Shown: positions 1 through 14,100 of the stretch, in pieces
Numbering within the stretch: the stretch's first letter is position 1
Layout: the number at the start of each line of letters is the position of its first letter
Source of the DNA: Hepsetus odoe
Taxonomy: Eukaryota > Chordata > Actinopteri > Characiformes > Hepsetidae
Direction: 5' to 3'
Assembly: GCA_017165825.1 (NCBI GenBank)
Contig: CM029387.1
Coordinates: 10,874,535 to 10,938,534 of the forward strand
DNA: 64,000 bases
Made by a program: the position numbers and the translations under genes
The notes under the pieces: generated by a model
Told to the model about the DNA's origin: nothing
Seen by the model: the letters and a program-made list of their open reading frames with translations, nothing else
The model's database searches: none

Positions 1-1662
1 GGAGGGGCAAGAGACTCTCAACTGGAGGTCTGGAGTCCTTTTCCCCCAGTAGAGAGGAGAGAGACATACCAGATCCTTGTTCACTGCTGTTAAGACAGTT
101 TAAGATGTCAGCAGTGCTGGGGCTGTTGTCACAGAAAAGACATGTGGCATAGTTATGAAAGTCATCACAACAAGCAACACCACTGTGAACTGTTATTGAG
201 TCTGAGCCTGCACTCTTTGCTGCTGTTGCTTCTTCCTTGCTCTCTCGCTGTATCTTTGAAGTTTGAAATTCATCATCTGACTGAATCACAGGTTCAATTG
301 CAGCTGGAGACGCTGGCTCAGTTTTGATCTGAATCTCTTGTAACAAAGTGCTGCTTAGGTCTTCAGGCTGGTAGTTGTCCTCGGAAGCACTGCCATCTTC
401 TGCTGCTTGGGTAAACTCAGCAGGTGACCTTTGCTGTGTTGTCACTGCTGCCTTTTCTGAGCTTGACTTCTTCTCTGTGGTTTTGCATTCTATACTTGGA
501 GTTACTGATGTATTTAGATGTACACTGGATGTTGTTAACTGTCTGACTAGAAGACCCTGTGATCCATCTGTTCTTCTGAGAAGCAACACTGTTGGTGGCG
601 TAACCTTCGTCTGAGCAGAGTTTGTTTGGACCAGCTTTGTTAACTTAAAGATGGATGGAGCTTTGTTGGAACTGTTGGTTTTAAGGATGTTTATCTGTGT
701 AGGTACTGGCTTAAGGATACTTGGCATCTGTGTTTCAGTGACATTTGCTTGTGTTGAGTTATCCTGTACCAACTCTGGAGACTGGGCTGAGTCAACCTTT
801 ACCACCATTGGTGGCTGTGTGGAATTAACTTGTACCACCTTTGCACACTGAGCCGAGTTAACCTGCAACACCTTTGGAGGTTGAGTTGAGCTAGCCTGTA
901 CAGCATTTGATGGGCCAACATTTGACTGAAGTAATTTGACTTGTGCCACATTTGGCTGTGCTATTACTGGTTGCACTGTGTTTATCTTTGATGTACTAAT
1001 TTGTGGGTCTACATTATAGTTGATGATAATTTTGGCATTTCCATCTTGGTCTAGCACAGGCAGCGAGATTGCAGAGATTACCTGTGTCTGGGGTTGAGGA
1101 GCTTGCACAACCACTGCTTGTGCTTGTGGCTGCAACTGACCAACAACCTTAGCTGTATTTCCATTAGCATTTGTGCTAGCAACTACCTGCTGGATCACAT
1201 TTCCTTCCATTGCTGCTTTTAAGACATTTTGCAGGTCACTCAGGTTAATACTAATGGGCTGGACTAGACCCACAGTTGGTACAACCAAAGTCTGTACCAC
1301 ACCTTGAGCACCACCAGTCTGAAGAGGAATTCCACCTCCATTATTTGTGGTGGCAGTGGTAGTGGTTGTGGTAACAACTGGTGTAGTTGTGACAGGTTTG
1401 AGTTCACAATGTACAGGTTCTTGTTTAATTTGTTTAGGTGGGAGTTGTTCCTGCAAAGGCTTGTTACTAATGTCCACTTTCTCTCGTAAGAGGATTCGTG
1501 TGGGCCGTGACAGGGTGAGTGCAGCTTTGACACCAGGAGTGCGAGACAGGCCATTGACATTAGGGGGCGATCCTACACACTTTTTACTGCTGATGTGAGA
1601 GCTGTAAGAACCCGAGTGAGAGAAACGCTTCTTACAGTTTGAGCACTCATAAGGCTTCTCAC
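1..1662 (-). CDS. zeb1: zeb1 large central exon 7 (finger 4 and linker; truncated by window edge)
   Basis: Opens with GEKPYECSNCKKRFSHSG, the C2HC finger 4 ending SSKKC. A Thr/Val/Gln-rich linker follows. The frame stays open for all 1662 bases. Recognisable ZEB1 blocks include a segment reading NLSDLQNVLKAAMEGNVIQQ and one reading AISLPVLDQDGNAKIIINYN. A short Cys-containing block (CLFCDN, about residue 745) lies near the left edge. Between them sits a repeat-bearing stretch absent from the mammalian protein as I recall it. Confidence 0.95.
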
Positions 1663-4600
1663 CTAGAGAGGAGAGGGGATAGCATAGTTTAAGTCCTTCA
1701 TTCTTCAATAAAGGAAAAAGTAGTTACCTAGTAATATAAAGAATTCATTTTAGCTTTTACATGCAAAGCAACTGAATTTAATGCCACAAGATGTTTTGTT
1801 AAATAAAAAGACAAGAAATAACAAAACAGTTACCTCTGTAAGTGAACAAGTAAAATGCCTTTAATCACTAAACAACTTACGCTGTAGATGCTGTAGCAAC
1901 CAATAGTCAGTTATGCAGCCCAACCAACAAAATGTAAATGCCAGTGTTCCTGTGGCAACTAACCGCTGTGGATGCGCAGGTGTTCCTTCAGGTGATGTTT
2001 ATATTTGAAGGCTTTTGAACACTCTGTGCACTTAAACTTCCTGTTTCCTCCTGACTGTGACACAGTCCTCTGAGAAAAGGAAAAAAAACAGACCATTTTT
2101 ATTCTTTAGTATGCCCATTTTCTACTTTCTACTTTCTTCTGTGTATCATTTTATATTCGGCTAATATAACAAAAGACAAATAGTAACTCAATTCTCTTAA
2201 AATAACTTTTAACATATAAACAGCACTTTAAAGGGATAATTCACAAAACACGCAGGACTTCGGTTTAGTGTTTTTTAAGCATATGTATGTACTTTATCAA
2301 AATCTCTAGTCTCTTAAAATGTGAATACACAGTAAGGTCCAGAATTATATGAGGTAATTGAGAGACTTAATATCTGTCCCTTAACACAATAGTGATAGCT
2401 TTTGAAAAGTGCTCAGCACCATACAATAGGTGTTTTGTTTGCTTCAATTACTTCAATTACCTGATATCCTGGAGAGGAGAGTCATTTTTACCCTTTTCTC
2501 TTAATCAAGAACACAAGAGTGTAGAATGTAGATTAAGAGTGTATAAAGCTACATTAACAACAGTAAAAGGTACATTGCTAAGTTAGCTAAATAGCAAGTT
2601 TACATGGCTTACCTGGCTAACAGCTAAATATAACTATTGTTCTGGCTTGATTATTGATTATACAGAGATTTGTCTTGAGTCATATCATTTGTGCAATGAA
2701 CCTGGCCTCATAGATTTTGCAAGGCATGCAAGCCACTAAGTGATTTTTAGTGGTATAGATTGTTTTTACATCACATTTGATAATGCCACAATATGCAATC
2801 TGTGTGTAGAAATTGTCTTTTGTTATTTATTCGTTGTGATGTTACAAATCTGCCATTAGCTTTAGTCATTTAGACAAATTGTTTAAAGAGTTGGGCACTT
2901 ATTGAGTGTAAAAAGCCAATAATGTAGACACACATAGTAAAATTATTGTTAGAAACATTTACAGCGTATATATATTATTCTATCGGTCTTTATAAGCCTG
3001 TGTGAGAAATTATATTAAATGCTAATTAAATCTTTAGGGCTGTATTTCATTTATTTACATTTATGGCAATTAGCAGACGCTCTTATCCAGACCGACTTAC
3101 AACAGTGCTTTGTTTCCACATTAGATCATCATCATCATCATCATCATCATCATCTGGTAACCAGCTCAGATCAGCAACTGCTGATTAGCTATTACAACCT
3201 AAGCAACAAACTTAGTGCCCCTGTGACAAGTATATACACCTACACTACCTACACTACCTATCGTCCTCCATTCATATGGAACTAATTGTGAGACAGACCT
3301 GTTCTCTGCCAGTTTTGTGCGCAGTCATGTGCCGGTCAAGCTGGGTGCGGTAGGTGAAGGTGTAGCTGCATAGGGAACAGCTGAAATCGTCCTCACTCTT
3401 CTCATGACGCAGTTTGATGTGCTCCTTGAGCGAAGTGTGCCGCTTGTAACCTCTGGAACAGTATGGACATGTGTGGAGCTGAGAGAACTCGTCAGGTGTA
3501 CCTGAAGTTGAATGTAAAGAAACACACAGAAGAACAACAGAAAATGTCAAAGTGCAAGAGTATAAAAGAAAATCAGGGAAGATAGATGAAGATAGCTTGA
3601 GCAGTGATTAGTACCATTCTCATCATGGCCTCCTCTTTCAGGCGTGCTCTGTTCCTCCTCTGGGACTTCTGGATAAATGTCCCCTATGTTCCCCAGCTGT
3701 GTTTCATTTGTCTGACCTTCATCGTTCTCTTCATCAGTTAAACACTCCTCTTTTGTTTAAATACAGACAGTAAAGTAAATCAACACACATACATCAATGC
3801 TCCATCAGCTCCATCAATATACATTTGTACAGAAGACCTCTAGGGCCAGGTGCTAAACAAAAAAGAAATGTAGGCACAAAAACAAACATTTAAACTTAGA
3901 GTGAGAAATCAGAACACACATCTGTCCCTAATTTTAATATTAGATTACAGACATCTATTTCTTCAAACCATCCAAGAAAGGCACACTGCTCATTTCAACA
4001 TTGCAGGAGAATATTTTCTAAAATATACCCCAGCACAAAAGAGCTTTTTCATAATAGTTGTATATTTTTCTATAGATCCAGAGTTACACTTGTCTTACCT
4101 TTGACTCTAATTTCCTGAACCAAAGCGTCCGGCCCCAGGATGCCATCTATACAAATTCAAAACCAATTTTTAATGAATTATATGACAATGATTACTGCCT
4201 TCAAACTGTACAATAAAAAGAGAGTTTTTTTGCTGTAGTTTGCTGACTGACCTTCCCCTATGTGTCCGTTGTGTAGCTTCTGTGCTGCACTGAGCTGAAA
4301 TACTGTAGGCTTTTCTTCTGGAACATCTGAAATACTGTCCTCCTCCACGATGTGGAGTTTGTCTTCATCATCAGAATCTGAAGCTGGTTCGGACACATTA
4401 GAGAAACTCCTCACTGTGTGAGAAGAGAAAGATATTTTGACTGTGATTATTATTGCCTTTATAACATTAAAAAACTGCAACTCAATTAGGCCATATTTTC
4501 CAAGAGCATTTTAACATGAAGTGCCGTAGAAGATGACCCAACATTTTCCCTACCACTTTCTCTTTCAGCTGAGACCATAGTTCCCAATTTTATTGTATGT

Positions 4601-7600
4601 GCTACAGTAAGTATAGTATATGTGTATACTATAGTATATGTAAAGGGTGGCGGTGGTCTAGTAGGTAGGGTACTTGCCTACGGACCTCTGGATCAAGAGG
4701 TCCCCGGTTCGAATCCCACCTCTAGCACTACCACCTCTGGGTCCCTGAGCAAGACCCTTAACCCTGAGTGTCTCCAGGGGGACTGTCCCTGTAATTACAA
4801 CATGTAAGTCGCTCTGGATAAGAGCGTGCCGTAAATGCCGTAAATGTAAATGTAAATAGGTGGCCTAGTGGTTAGGGAGTTAGCCCCAGGATCAGAAGAT
4901 TGTTGGTTCGAATCAGAGACCAGTAGGTTGCCCTGAGGTACCCTTGAGCAATGTACCGTCCCCATCACTGCTCCCCAGGAGCTTTCTATAGCTGCCCCCT
5001 GCTGCACGTGTTTGTGTGTGGGTTAAATGCAGAGGTGTAATTGCATTGTGGTTCACTGTGTGTGTTGTGCTGTGTACTCATAATGACAAGAATGGTCATT
5101 TTCAATTTCATGTGCTGCTGTAGCATGCACAGTGGTTCCAAGTTTTAACCTGGGGTCTATAACGCTCATAATCTGCTAAACCAAAAAAAGAATTAAGTTT
5201 AGCCTTGAATTCCAGTCTCCTTTTTGAAGAATTTTTGGCATTTTTTCTAGCAAATTACAAGCAGAAATGTGTTAAAAAAACAAACACTACTTTTTTGTTA
5301 ATTGGCACATCATTGTCTTTTATATTAATGTTTTATCCAAAAATGGACTGTGGATTGTACAGCACGTCTGACTTTTAAAGCTCTAAAGTTCACCCAGTTT
5401 CTGTCTTTGTCCCACCAATTTGAAACTTAGACTCCGTGACAATGAGGCAGAATTTCCTCGTCTTGCAGGCCAGTACGCTTGCTGGAAAATTCATCACTGG
5501 AGGCCTGGCTGTTGGATTCTGTCCAAAACAGCTTTCGTGTGTATGTGCCTGTGTCATTAGCAAATATAATCTCATTCCTACAGCTACTTCCTGTACAGAC
5601 CCAGCGAGGTAGAGAAAGAGCAGAGAAGAGCAGAATTACTAGACTACCTTGGTTGGGACACTTGTAGTAGACATGCCCATGTCAATGCCTCACTTTCTGT
5701 CTTACCAATACATACCACAAAAAGAAATGTCTGAAAGCCTTAACACACCACTGTTCCTGTTATCAAATCAGAATGTTTCACAAACTGTTGGGAATTCCTG
5801 TTTATTCCTCAATCTAATATAGTCTGTTTACATTTTATACACCAAGAATGTCAAATTAAGCAAAATATTTATTTGAAAAGTGATTAAAAATGAAAACACT
5901 ATGTACTTGTGTACACTGTATTCTGGATGATTTTCTTGATAAATATTTAAGGATTTAAGTTTATTAGGTACTCTAGCCTATTACGTGTCCAATATTGTCT
6001 AGAGACCCCTACTTAAAACTGGGATTTCAAATGAGCCAAGAAAAAAATGTTAGTCACATAAAAAAACACTCTGCTTTACTTTTCTCATATTATCTCCACC
6101 ATCAAGAATAAGCTTTGTCAATTTGTGACTGCAGGATATATTAAGAAAAACAGCTGAAGTGGTATTTGTGTGTTTGTGTGACACAGAGAGAAAAAGGACC
6201 AGAGTAACATGTACTGAATTAGTCAGTGGTGTGTGAGATTCAGTCTCTTTGGAAAGTCAGCAGAAGCGGTAACATTCCCCCGGGTGTTATTACTTCTGAC
6301 ATTTTGAGGAATTCATCATGACATTACGGCGCAGTCTCTGAATCCAAAACACTAACTCTTACATCAGCCAAATACAGCTATGCCTACATCTAGACCCTAA
6401 CGTTTATCTCAGTATTAAAAAAAAAAAAAGAACATTTTTCGTTTTTTCAAATGAAAGAAATTATTTGTTACACTTCTTCTAAATGAAGAGTAACACATGA
6501 CATTTTGAGCCCCCACAATAATAGCAAATTAAAAACAGATACATATATCCATCCATACATAAATACATCCAGGCACCTCTTCACCATCCGCCCTTCAATA
6601 TGATGTCTGCTGGGTTCTTAAATCTTAAATAAAACTAGCATGGATTCTGAGCCATATAACTGCTCATAAAGAAATGATCAGCCATGTTACACTTCAGAAC
6701 ATATTACATATTAGAAAATAAACATATTATTTATATTATCTTCACCCATTTTGGTGTGTTTCCCCAGTTCCATGCCAAACATAATGCTTCCAGTCTGACG
6801 CAAGTAAATTAAGCTTGCTCAAAAGGGAGAAACTTAAAATTCAATTCAATTCAATGTATTCTTGTATAGCGCCTTTCACAACAGAGTTGCCCCAAGGCGC
6901 TTTACATAGATGGTAGACATAGGTTATAGCATGGTCTAAAAACTGAAGGCTAGAAGCTAAAGCCAGACGACTACGGAGGAGAGGAACCAAAAACTCCACT
7001 GTGTGGAGAAAAAAAACCCCCTTGGGTATACTAGCAGTAAAAAAGACAAAAAAATTTTTCTAAGACAAAGGAGCTCCAACAGAGCGAGGAAATCGAACAG
7101 ACTGACGATAAAACAAGATAGGAAAAGATTTACAGTATAAGAAAACTAGTGCCTTTTTAAAAAAACTGAAGCATGTAAACATATTTAAGGAGAAACAGGC
7201 AAGAAACTTCACATAGGGTTTTAACATAGCATAGCCTAACAAACCCTTTAACACAATTTTAATGAATCCCATTTTTCAAGTTTATAAATCAGTTCTTGTG
7301 AAAATAATCAGATAACGTTTTCATTTTCAGAAAGAATGTGTTTTAGTGAATCAAGGTTTTCACTTTTAAATTCTAGTTAATTATTTTGGCTTACTATAAT
7401 AATATTAACCAAGTAATATTACTAATTTACCAGTGTATTTTGATAGATTGTGATAAAAATATTTAGTATTCTAATCTAATCAACTAATCATGATTCTCTA
7501 TAAGCAATTCAGCCAGACAACACAAAACGGCGTTGGTCTTCTCCTTTGACTTCATGGATAAGAAAAATAATTGCAATTAAAATTCAACTAAGCTTGGATG

Positions 7601-10600
7601 TTGTTTCCAAAATCTCACTTCCTTACAGTGTTTGTGTGGGCGCATTTTTCCATGTTTGATAGAAAGTAGACACATATATGGCATTGCAAACTACTAACTA
7701 CTACTAACTACTAAATCAGCAATTTTCTTTGCCCCAAAATAACGAATGACAACACCCAATCATTTTTCACAAACATTAAAACATTTCTGTGGAAACGTGC
7801 TATAACAATGAATGGATTAAACTGATAACATATATAAAGTGTGGACAGCAATTTTGTGGATAGCAATTTTATTATGACACCACACAGATGCTATTTGATT
7901 AAGCTTTATCATTCAAGATAAAATTCCGAATAAAGCATTGAGAATATCAGGAGGGGTGAGTGTGAGGTAGCAGGAGACTAATAACAGAACTCTAAATGCC
8001 AGGAGAAGCAACTTTTAACCTGAGCAAATCTATATGGCTTCCTCAACAGAACAAAAGCAGGGCAATATTTCATTAAAACAAACGTGATATGGAAGATCGA
8101 GCACTTTGACCTCCCAAGCAACCAAAACTTGAAATAAAGATATTACCCAGTGACACACAAAGACTCTTTGTGCTATGGTTTTATAGCGCTGCTGCTGATT
8201 GTTGTCAGCTGTGGCTCTGCATACAGGCAGGAGGGGGCCTGTGCTGGCCTCTGCTGGCAAGTGCAGCTACTGTCACCACCACCCTGGGTGGCATTCTAAC
8301 AAAAATTATTTGTTCCTTACTGCTTAGTATAGCATTTATAAACTGGTCCCCAGGGATCTCCATGTGGTCCAAGGTTTTTTTTTCCCCTATGTATTGTGAG
8401 CTGGCTTGGGTCAAAAATGTTTGAAAAAACATTGTGCAAAAGGTAAAATTAGTTGCTGTTTTTATTAAAATTATTACTTTTTACACTGCCTGTCCAAAAA
8501 CAAAGTTACCACCTGGATTTAACAAAGCAAATGAGCAAGAGCCTCCCATTGGATAATTACTACATGGATGATTATGTTTCAGCTGGCAACAAGTTATTTA
8601 ACCCTAACTGATGCAGTGAGTAGCTTCTCATTACTTAAACAACTATGTCGGAAGACACATCCTGTGGTTGTGAAAAATATGTTAATCTGTTTCAGAAGGG
8701 TCAAATTACTGGCATGCATCAAGGAAAACAGAAAGAAAAAAAAATCTAAGGAGAAGTTGAAACTACTAAAATTGGATTAAGAACTGTCCAACGCATTATT
8801 AAAAACTGGAAAAACAGTGGGGAACCATAATCTTCATGGAAAAAATGTGGTTGGAAAAAATCTTGAATGACCATGATCGGCGATCATTTAAATGTTTGGT
8901 GAAATCAAATTGTAAAAAAACAGCAGAACTCACAGCATGTTCAATTGTAAAAGTAAGAGCATTCCATTACCGTGAGGGTCTCCTGAATTCCATACCAGCT
9001 ACTCCACCGAGTCGGCGAAACTACTATCATATTTCTCTCCTGACCTGAACTTCAGTTACATCAGACTGGTTAATCTGCAGGAGCTGCTGCCACGAATATT
9101 AAAGCTTCCCCCACTCAAACACAGCTACCACCATTAGCTTATGAACCTCCATTTACAGTCACCAATGGACTCTTTTACTTTTACTATAACTCATGCTAAC
9201 TGGAAGTCATCACTATACTGGGTTTTTCCCTTTCTTTCCACCCGGTGTCGATTTGAATCCCACCTTGAGCACTACCACCTAGTTGCTCCAGGGGGACTGT
9301 CCCTGTAATTAGGACAAGGAAGTCGCTCTGGATAAGAGCGTCTGCTAAATGCTGCAAATGGAAATGGAATGGATGGGTTCCCCTTTTGGGTCTTGGTTTC
9401 TCCCAAGAGGCTTATGCATTTGGGGCTCGGACCCGGAGTCTGTAAAGCTGCTTTGTGACAACAACTGTTGTAAAAAGCACTATGTAAATAAATTTGACTT
9501 GACTTGAATTTCCACACGCACAATGCAAAGGGAACTCAAGGGATTCGGACTAAACAGCTGTGTAGCCTTAAAAAAGAACACTGATCAGTGAGGCTAATTG
9601 CTAAAAAAAAAAAAAAAGCCTTCAATTTGCTAGGGAGCATAAAGATTGGACTCTGGAGCGATGGAAAGATCGTCATATGGTCTGAGATATGGTGCAGATT
9701 TACCCTGTTCTATAGTGATGGGAGCATAAGAGTAAGAAGAGAGACGTATGAAGTGATGCACCCATCATGCCTAGTGACTACCGTACAAGCCTGTGGGGGC
9801 ACTGCTATGATCTGGGGTTGCTGCATTTGGTCAGGTCTAGGTTCAGCAATGTTATACAGAGAATGAGGTCAGCTGAATACCTGAATATACGGAATGATCA
9901 GGTTATTCCATCAACAATTTTTTTCTTCCCTGATGACACAGGCATATTCCAAGATGACAATGCCAGGAAGAAGAATTTGTGCAGTGGTCCGACTCTTCCA
10001 TCATCTCTATAAGATCTTAGCGAAAAATTAATGCATTCAGACTGCTGCTGATTAATTTGAACATTGTTGCTTATTCAAGTAATCTCCAGATGTGCGGTTC
10101 TCCTCTTGAGTTTAATTTAATTTTTATAGCCCACTTTTGATGAGTGAATCAGCTCATATAAAATATTTGTTTAGTTAAAATTTAACTTTGCATTATCACT
10201 TTTTTTTTCAATGACACAATAACAACCGACATTAACAACTATCTTATTTTAAACATAGACTCTATATAATACTGTGCTTTTCTTTTTAATAGAGCAGACA
10301 AACAAGCAGCAGTACAGAGCTAATTTGCTTATTACTCGCTATGTAGTCATCAGATTTCAGTCTGGTTGACCACTGACGCATTTGACAATCAAGTGTAAAT
10401 GCATATGGTTAAAATCTTACACAATACCAGTCACATGCAACGACCTGGTCTAAATAGGTTCACATTGTGTACTGTGAACTCAAAGCATATTTAGCAAAAA
10501 TGAAAGCAGATTATTAACAATTATATTAAATAACTGTTCCAGTTGTAACTCAGTGCCTCAGTGCCATTAACACACTGACCTATCATTCTCCAAAAAAACC

Positions 10601-11086
10601 TAAGGAAACAGGCTGACATTTTTTATTGGTCTAGAATTCTCTCTCATTCAAACTGTTTGTGAGCAGTCTACCACATTTACACTGGTTTGTTTTGTTCTTT
10701 AAAATCTTTGTAAAGAAGGCTGACAAAGTGCTCAGTGGGGATTTAAAAAAGAGGAATGAATCTTCTTTTCTCTCCAAGAGTGAATAAGAATATTTGTGTA
10801 CACTTATGGAGCCACAAAATCAGTGGCCTGTTTTATTTCCATTCAAGAAATAAAGTAAAAAAATCAGAAAAAAACACACATCTGTGCACATCTAAGCTCT
10901 TCTATATGTATTGTTGTTCTACAGTACCTGAAAGGCTGACAGACTTGGCAGGTACAACCGATACACTATGATCTCATAATCAACACAGTATTGTGTCCAT
11001 GGTAACCCACATTTCCTGTGGTGTTTCCTGGGATGAGGTGATTTGGCTTGTTATGGAACGCACCTGCTCCCTCTCTCCCTCTCGGT

Positions 11087-11140
<54 letters not shown>

Positions 11141-14100
11141 CACACTCACACACACACTCACACGCACACACACAAAAACTCAATAATGCCAGTTCACAAG
11201 CCCAATACGTATTGCAATATGTGCAAAATAAATATCAAATCATATGGTCAGAATTAATGAGCATGTTTTAAAGTGATTAAATGTTATGGAATATTGCTGA
11301 AAATAAACTAGGGCTGTACATAACATGGCTTATTATCATAAATTGCATGACTGTGGGGAGAATTTTGATAGTATAGGGGTGGGATACTAAGCTGCTGACC
11401 AACATTAGAGCACCCTAAGGCCCTAAACCTCAAGTAGCTCCAGAGAGACTTTCACTGTCATTAGACGTTCCAGGGGCAGCGGTGTCCTAGTGGTTAGGGT
11501 GTCAGCCACGTGATCGGAGGATCGGGGGTTCGAACCCCTTCCCAATGGGTTGCCCTGAGGTGCCCTTGAGCAAGGTGCTGTCCCCGTCCCGCTCCTCCCT
11601 GCGATGGGCTGGCGACCTGTCCAGGGTGCGTCCCCCGTCCTCGCCCTGTGTGCGCTGGGTTGGACACCAGCACCCCCCCGCGACCCCATTTGGGACAAGC
11701 GGCAGATAATGGATGGATGGATGGATAGACAACGTACCTCACTCTAGATAACTGGGCATTCAAATTAGGAGTAGCAAGAGCATCAAAGCAATTGGAATTC
11801 ATTTATTTTCTATGGAAACCAACATTGCAAAACACTTTTGTAATAAACGCAAGTCCCAAAGCCAAATGGAGAAGCTGAGCACTGCAGTTGTGGATTTTTT
11901 TGTAATTTATGATGTGTCCCTGTATGCATGCTTTATGCATCAACATGCCTGAAAAATTGCATGAACCTGCTGGAATCTTCAAAATCTTTGCTGAAGGTAA
12001 ATTAATGTTGAAAGCACCTTTTAATAGCAGCTTTCTTGGCATGTCTGATAAATGAAATAAATGTAAATGAATTGTATTTGCAGTACAAATACTAGAAAGA
12101 ACAGGAATTTCCAAATTAATTCTTCTAATTGAACTAGTTTTCTATTAACTTCTAATGAAACTAGAAATCTAAGCATCTAAGCAATGTAAGCATCCTGGTC
12201 AAAAGAATTATGTTTTTAATGCATACAAGGCACAGTGCAGTTGCAATATATAATCTCTTGATGTATTTTAAACCTTATGAAACTAAATGGAACCAGAAAC
12301 AACAACAACAAAAAAAAAAAGTCTATCACAGGTCAACATTCCTATGCTTCCAGGATGTCCTTAGCTTTGACCTCTACAAGAATGTTAATATCAGTTGGAA
12401 TAAACTAATGAATCTAAACTTTACATGAATCCACAAACAATCTACTTCTAAACAATAAAATTTGATTAAAAATTAATGTAATGTAAAGTTGTTTCATGGA
12501 TAGAAAACAACTGCAGATAAAAAGAAAAAAAAAATTTCTAAAACGAAGTGGAGCAAATAGACAAAGTGATATTCATTTGCTTATTTAATATTGTATTTTA
12601 TTATGGTTGGTCCAGATAATCTGAGTATTTGGGTATTTGTTAATTACATTCATGGCATTTTAGCAGACGCTCTTATCCAGAGCAACTTCCAGTTCCTAAT
12701 TACAGGGACAGCCCCCCTGGAGCAACTCAGAGTTAAGGGTCTTGCTCAGGGACCCGATGGTGGTGGTGCCAGAGGTGGGATTCGAACCTGGGACCTCTTG
12801 AGCCATAGGCAAGTATCCTCTTGAGCCTTAGGCAAGTATCCTACTACTAGACCACCACCACCACATTAGATCATTATAGTATTAATAGCTACATTTTGTA
12901 TTCAGCAGCTTTGTCCATTTTTCAAAACACATTGTTTTTAGTCTAAATTACAAAATCCTAGCAGGGCAGAAACTGCTTAAAAGGACAATGATACAACATG
13001 ACAAAATATAAAAAGAAAAAAAATCTTAGCATTTAGTTATGCTTTTCACATAGTTACAATAGCTATACTTACCCATGTTCAACTAGTTTCAGGTGTGGGT
13101 GATGCTAAAAACCACAATCTCAGATCCTCAAATGTGTTTGTTGGGGGAGTTCTGGCAGTGGATGAGGAAGGGAAATACAGATTGCTGGCATTTAACTGAA
13201 GTCCTAATGATAAAAAAAAATCTATGTAATTTGTTGAAGTCAGTCAGTCATTTCCTGCCGCTTGTCCGAAGTCGGGTTGTGGGGGGGGGGGCTGGAGTCC
13301 ATCCCAGCGCACACAGGGCGAAGGACAGGGGACACACCCTGGACAGGTCGCCAGCCCATTGCAGGAAGGAGCGTGACAGGGAAGGCACCTTGCTTAAGGG
13401 TACCTCAGGGCAACCTATTGGGGAGGGGTTCCAACCCCCGATCCTCCGGTCACATGGCCAACGCCCTAACCACTAGGCCACCACTGCCCCAATTTGTTGA
13501 AGTTACATCCTTAATGAATAAGTGTCTAAAAAGGCTTGTGTGTGTGCAGGGGATTCTTTGAACTATGATGCTAAAGTCACTGGCTACCAACTTAGCAAGT
13601 TAAAACTGATAAAGCTACATACCACAGAGGCGACATCAAAACATAGCCAGCTACATCTGCAGTGTTATCTCAATGTGGTTTTGTAATCCATTTCCATCCA
13701 TTTTCTGCCGCTTGTCCCAAACGGGGTCGCGGGGGGGTGCTGGTGTCCAACCCAGCGCACACAGGGCGAGGACGGGGGACGCACCCTGGACAGGTCGCCA
13801 GCCCATCGCAGGGAGGAGCGAGACGGGGACGGCACCTTGCTCAAGGGTACCTCAGGGCAACCCATTGGGAAGGGGTTCGAACCCCTGATTCTCCGATCAC
13901 AAGGCCAACGCCCTAACCACTAGGCCACCACTGCCTGGTTTTGTAATGTATCTAGTATATTGCACTTTTATTTAGCTAACTAGTGGGCTAAAGCACTAGG
14001 AGAATAGCACATCTTTGTTTTTTGCAAACAAATAATATACAATAGCATTTTTCTGCTTTGTTGTGGATGACATTTATTGACAACTACTCTGGAAAGAGTA

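Noticed and set aside
3019..3285. ORF with a nine-histidine run
   Set aside because: Caused by an (ATC)n microsatellite next to a SINE tail within a zeb1 intron.
4645..4760. Possible tRNA genes (A and B boxes)
   Set aside because: The head belongs to SINEs with long non-tRNA bodies, seen many times in the window, and does not fold into a full cloverleaf.
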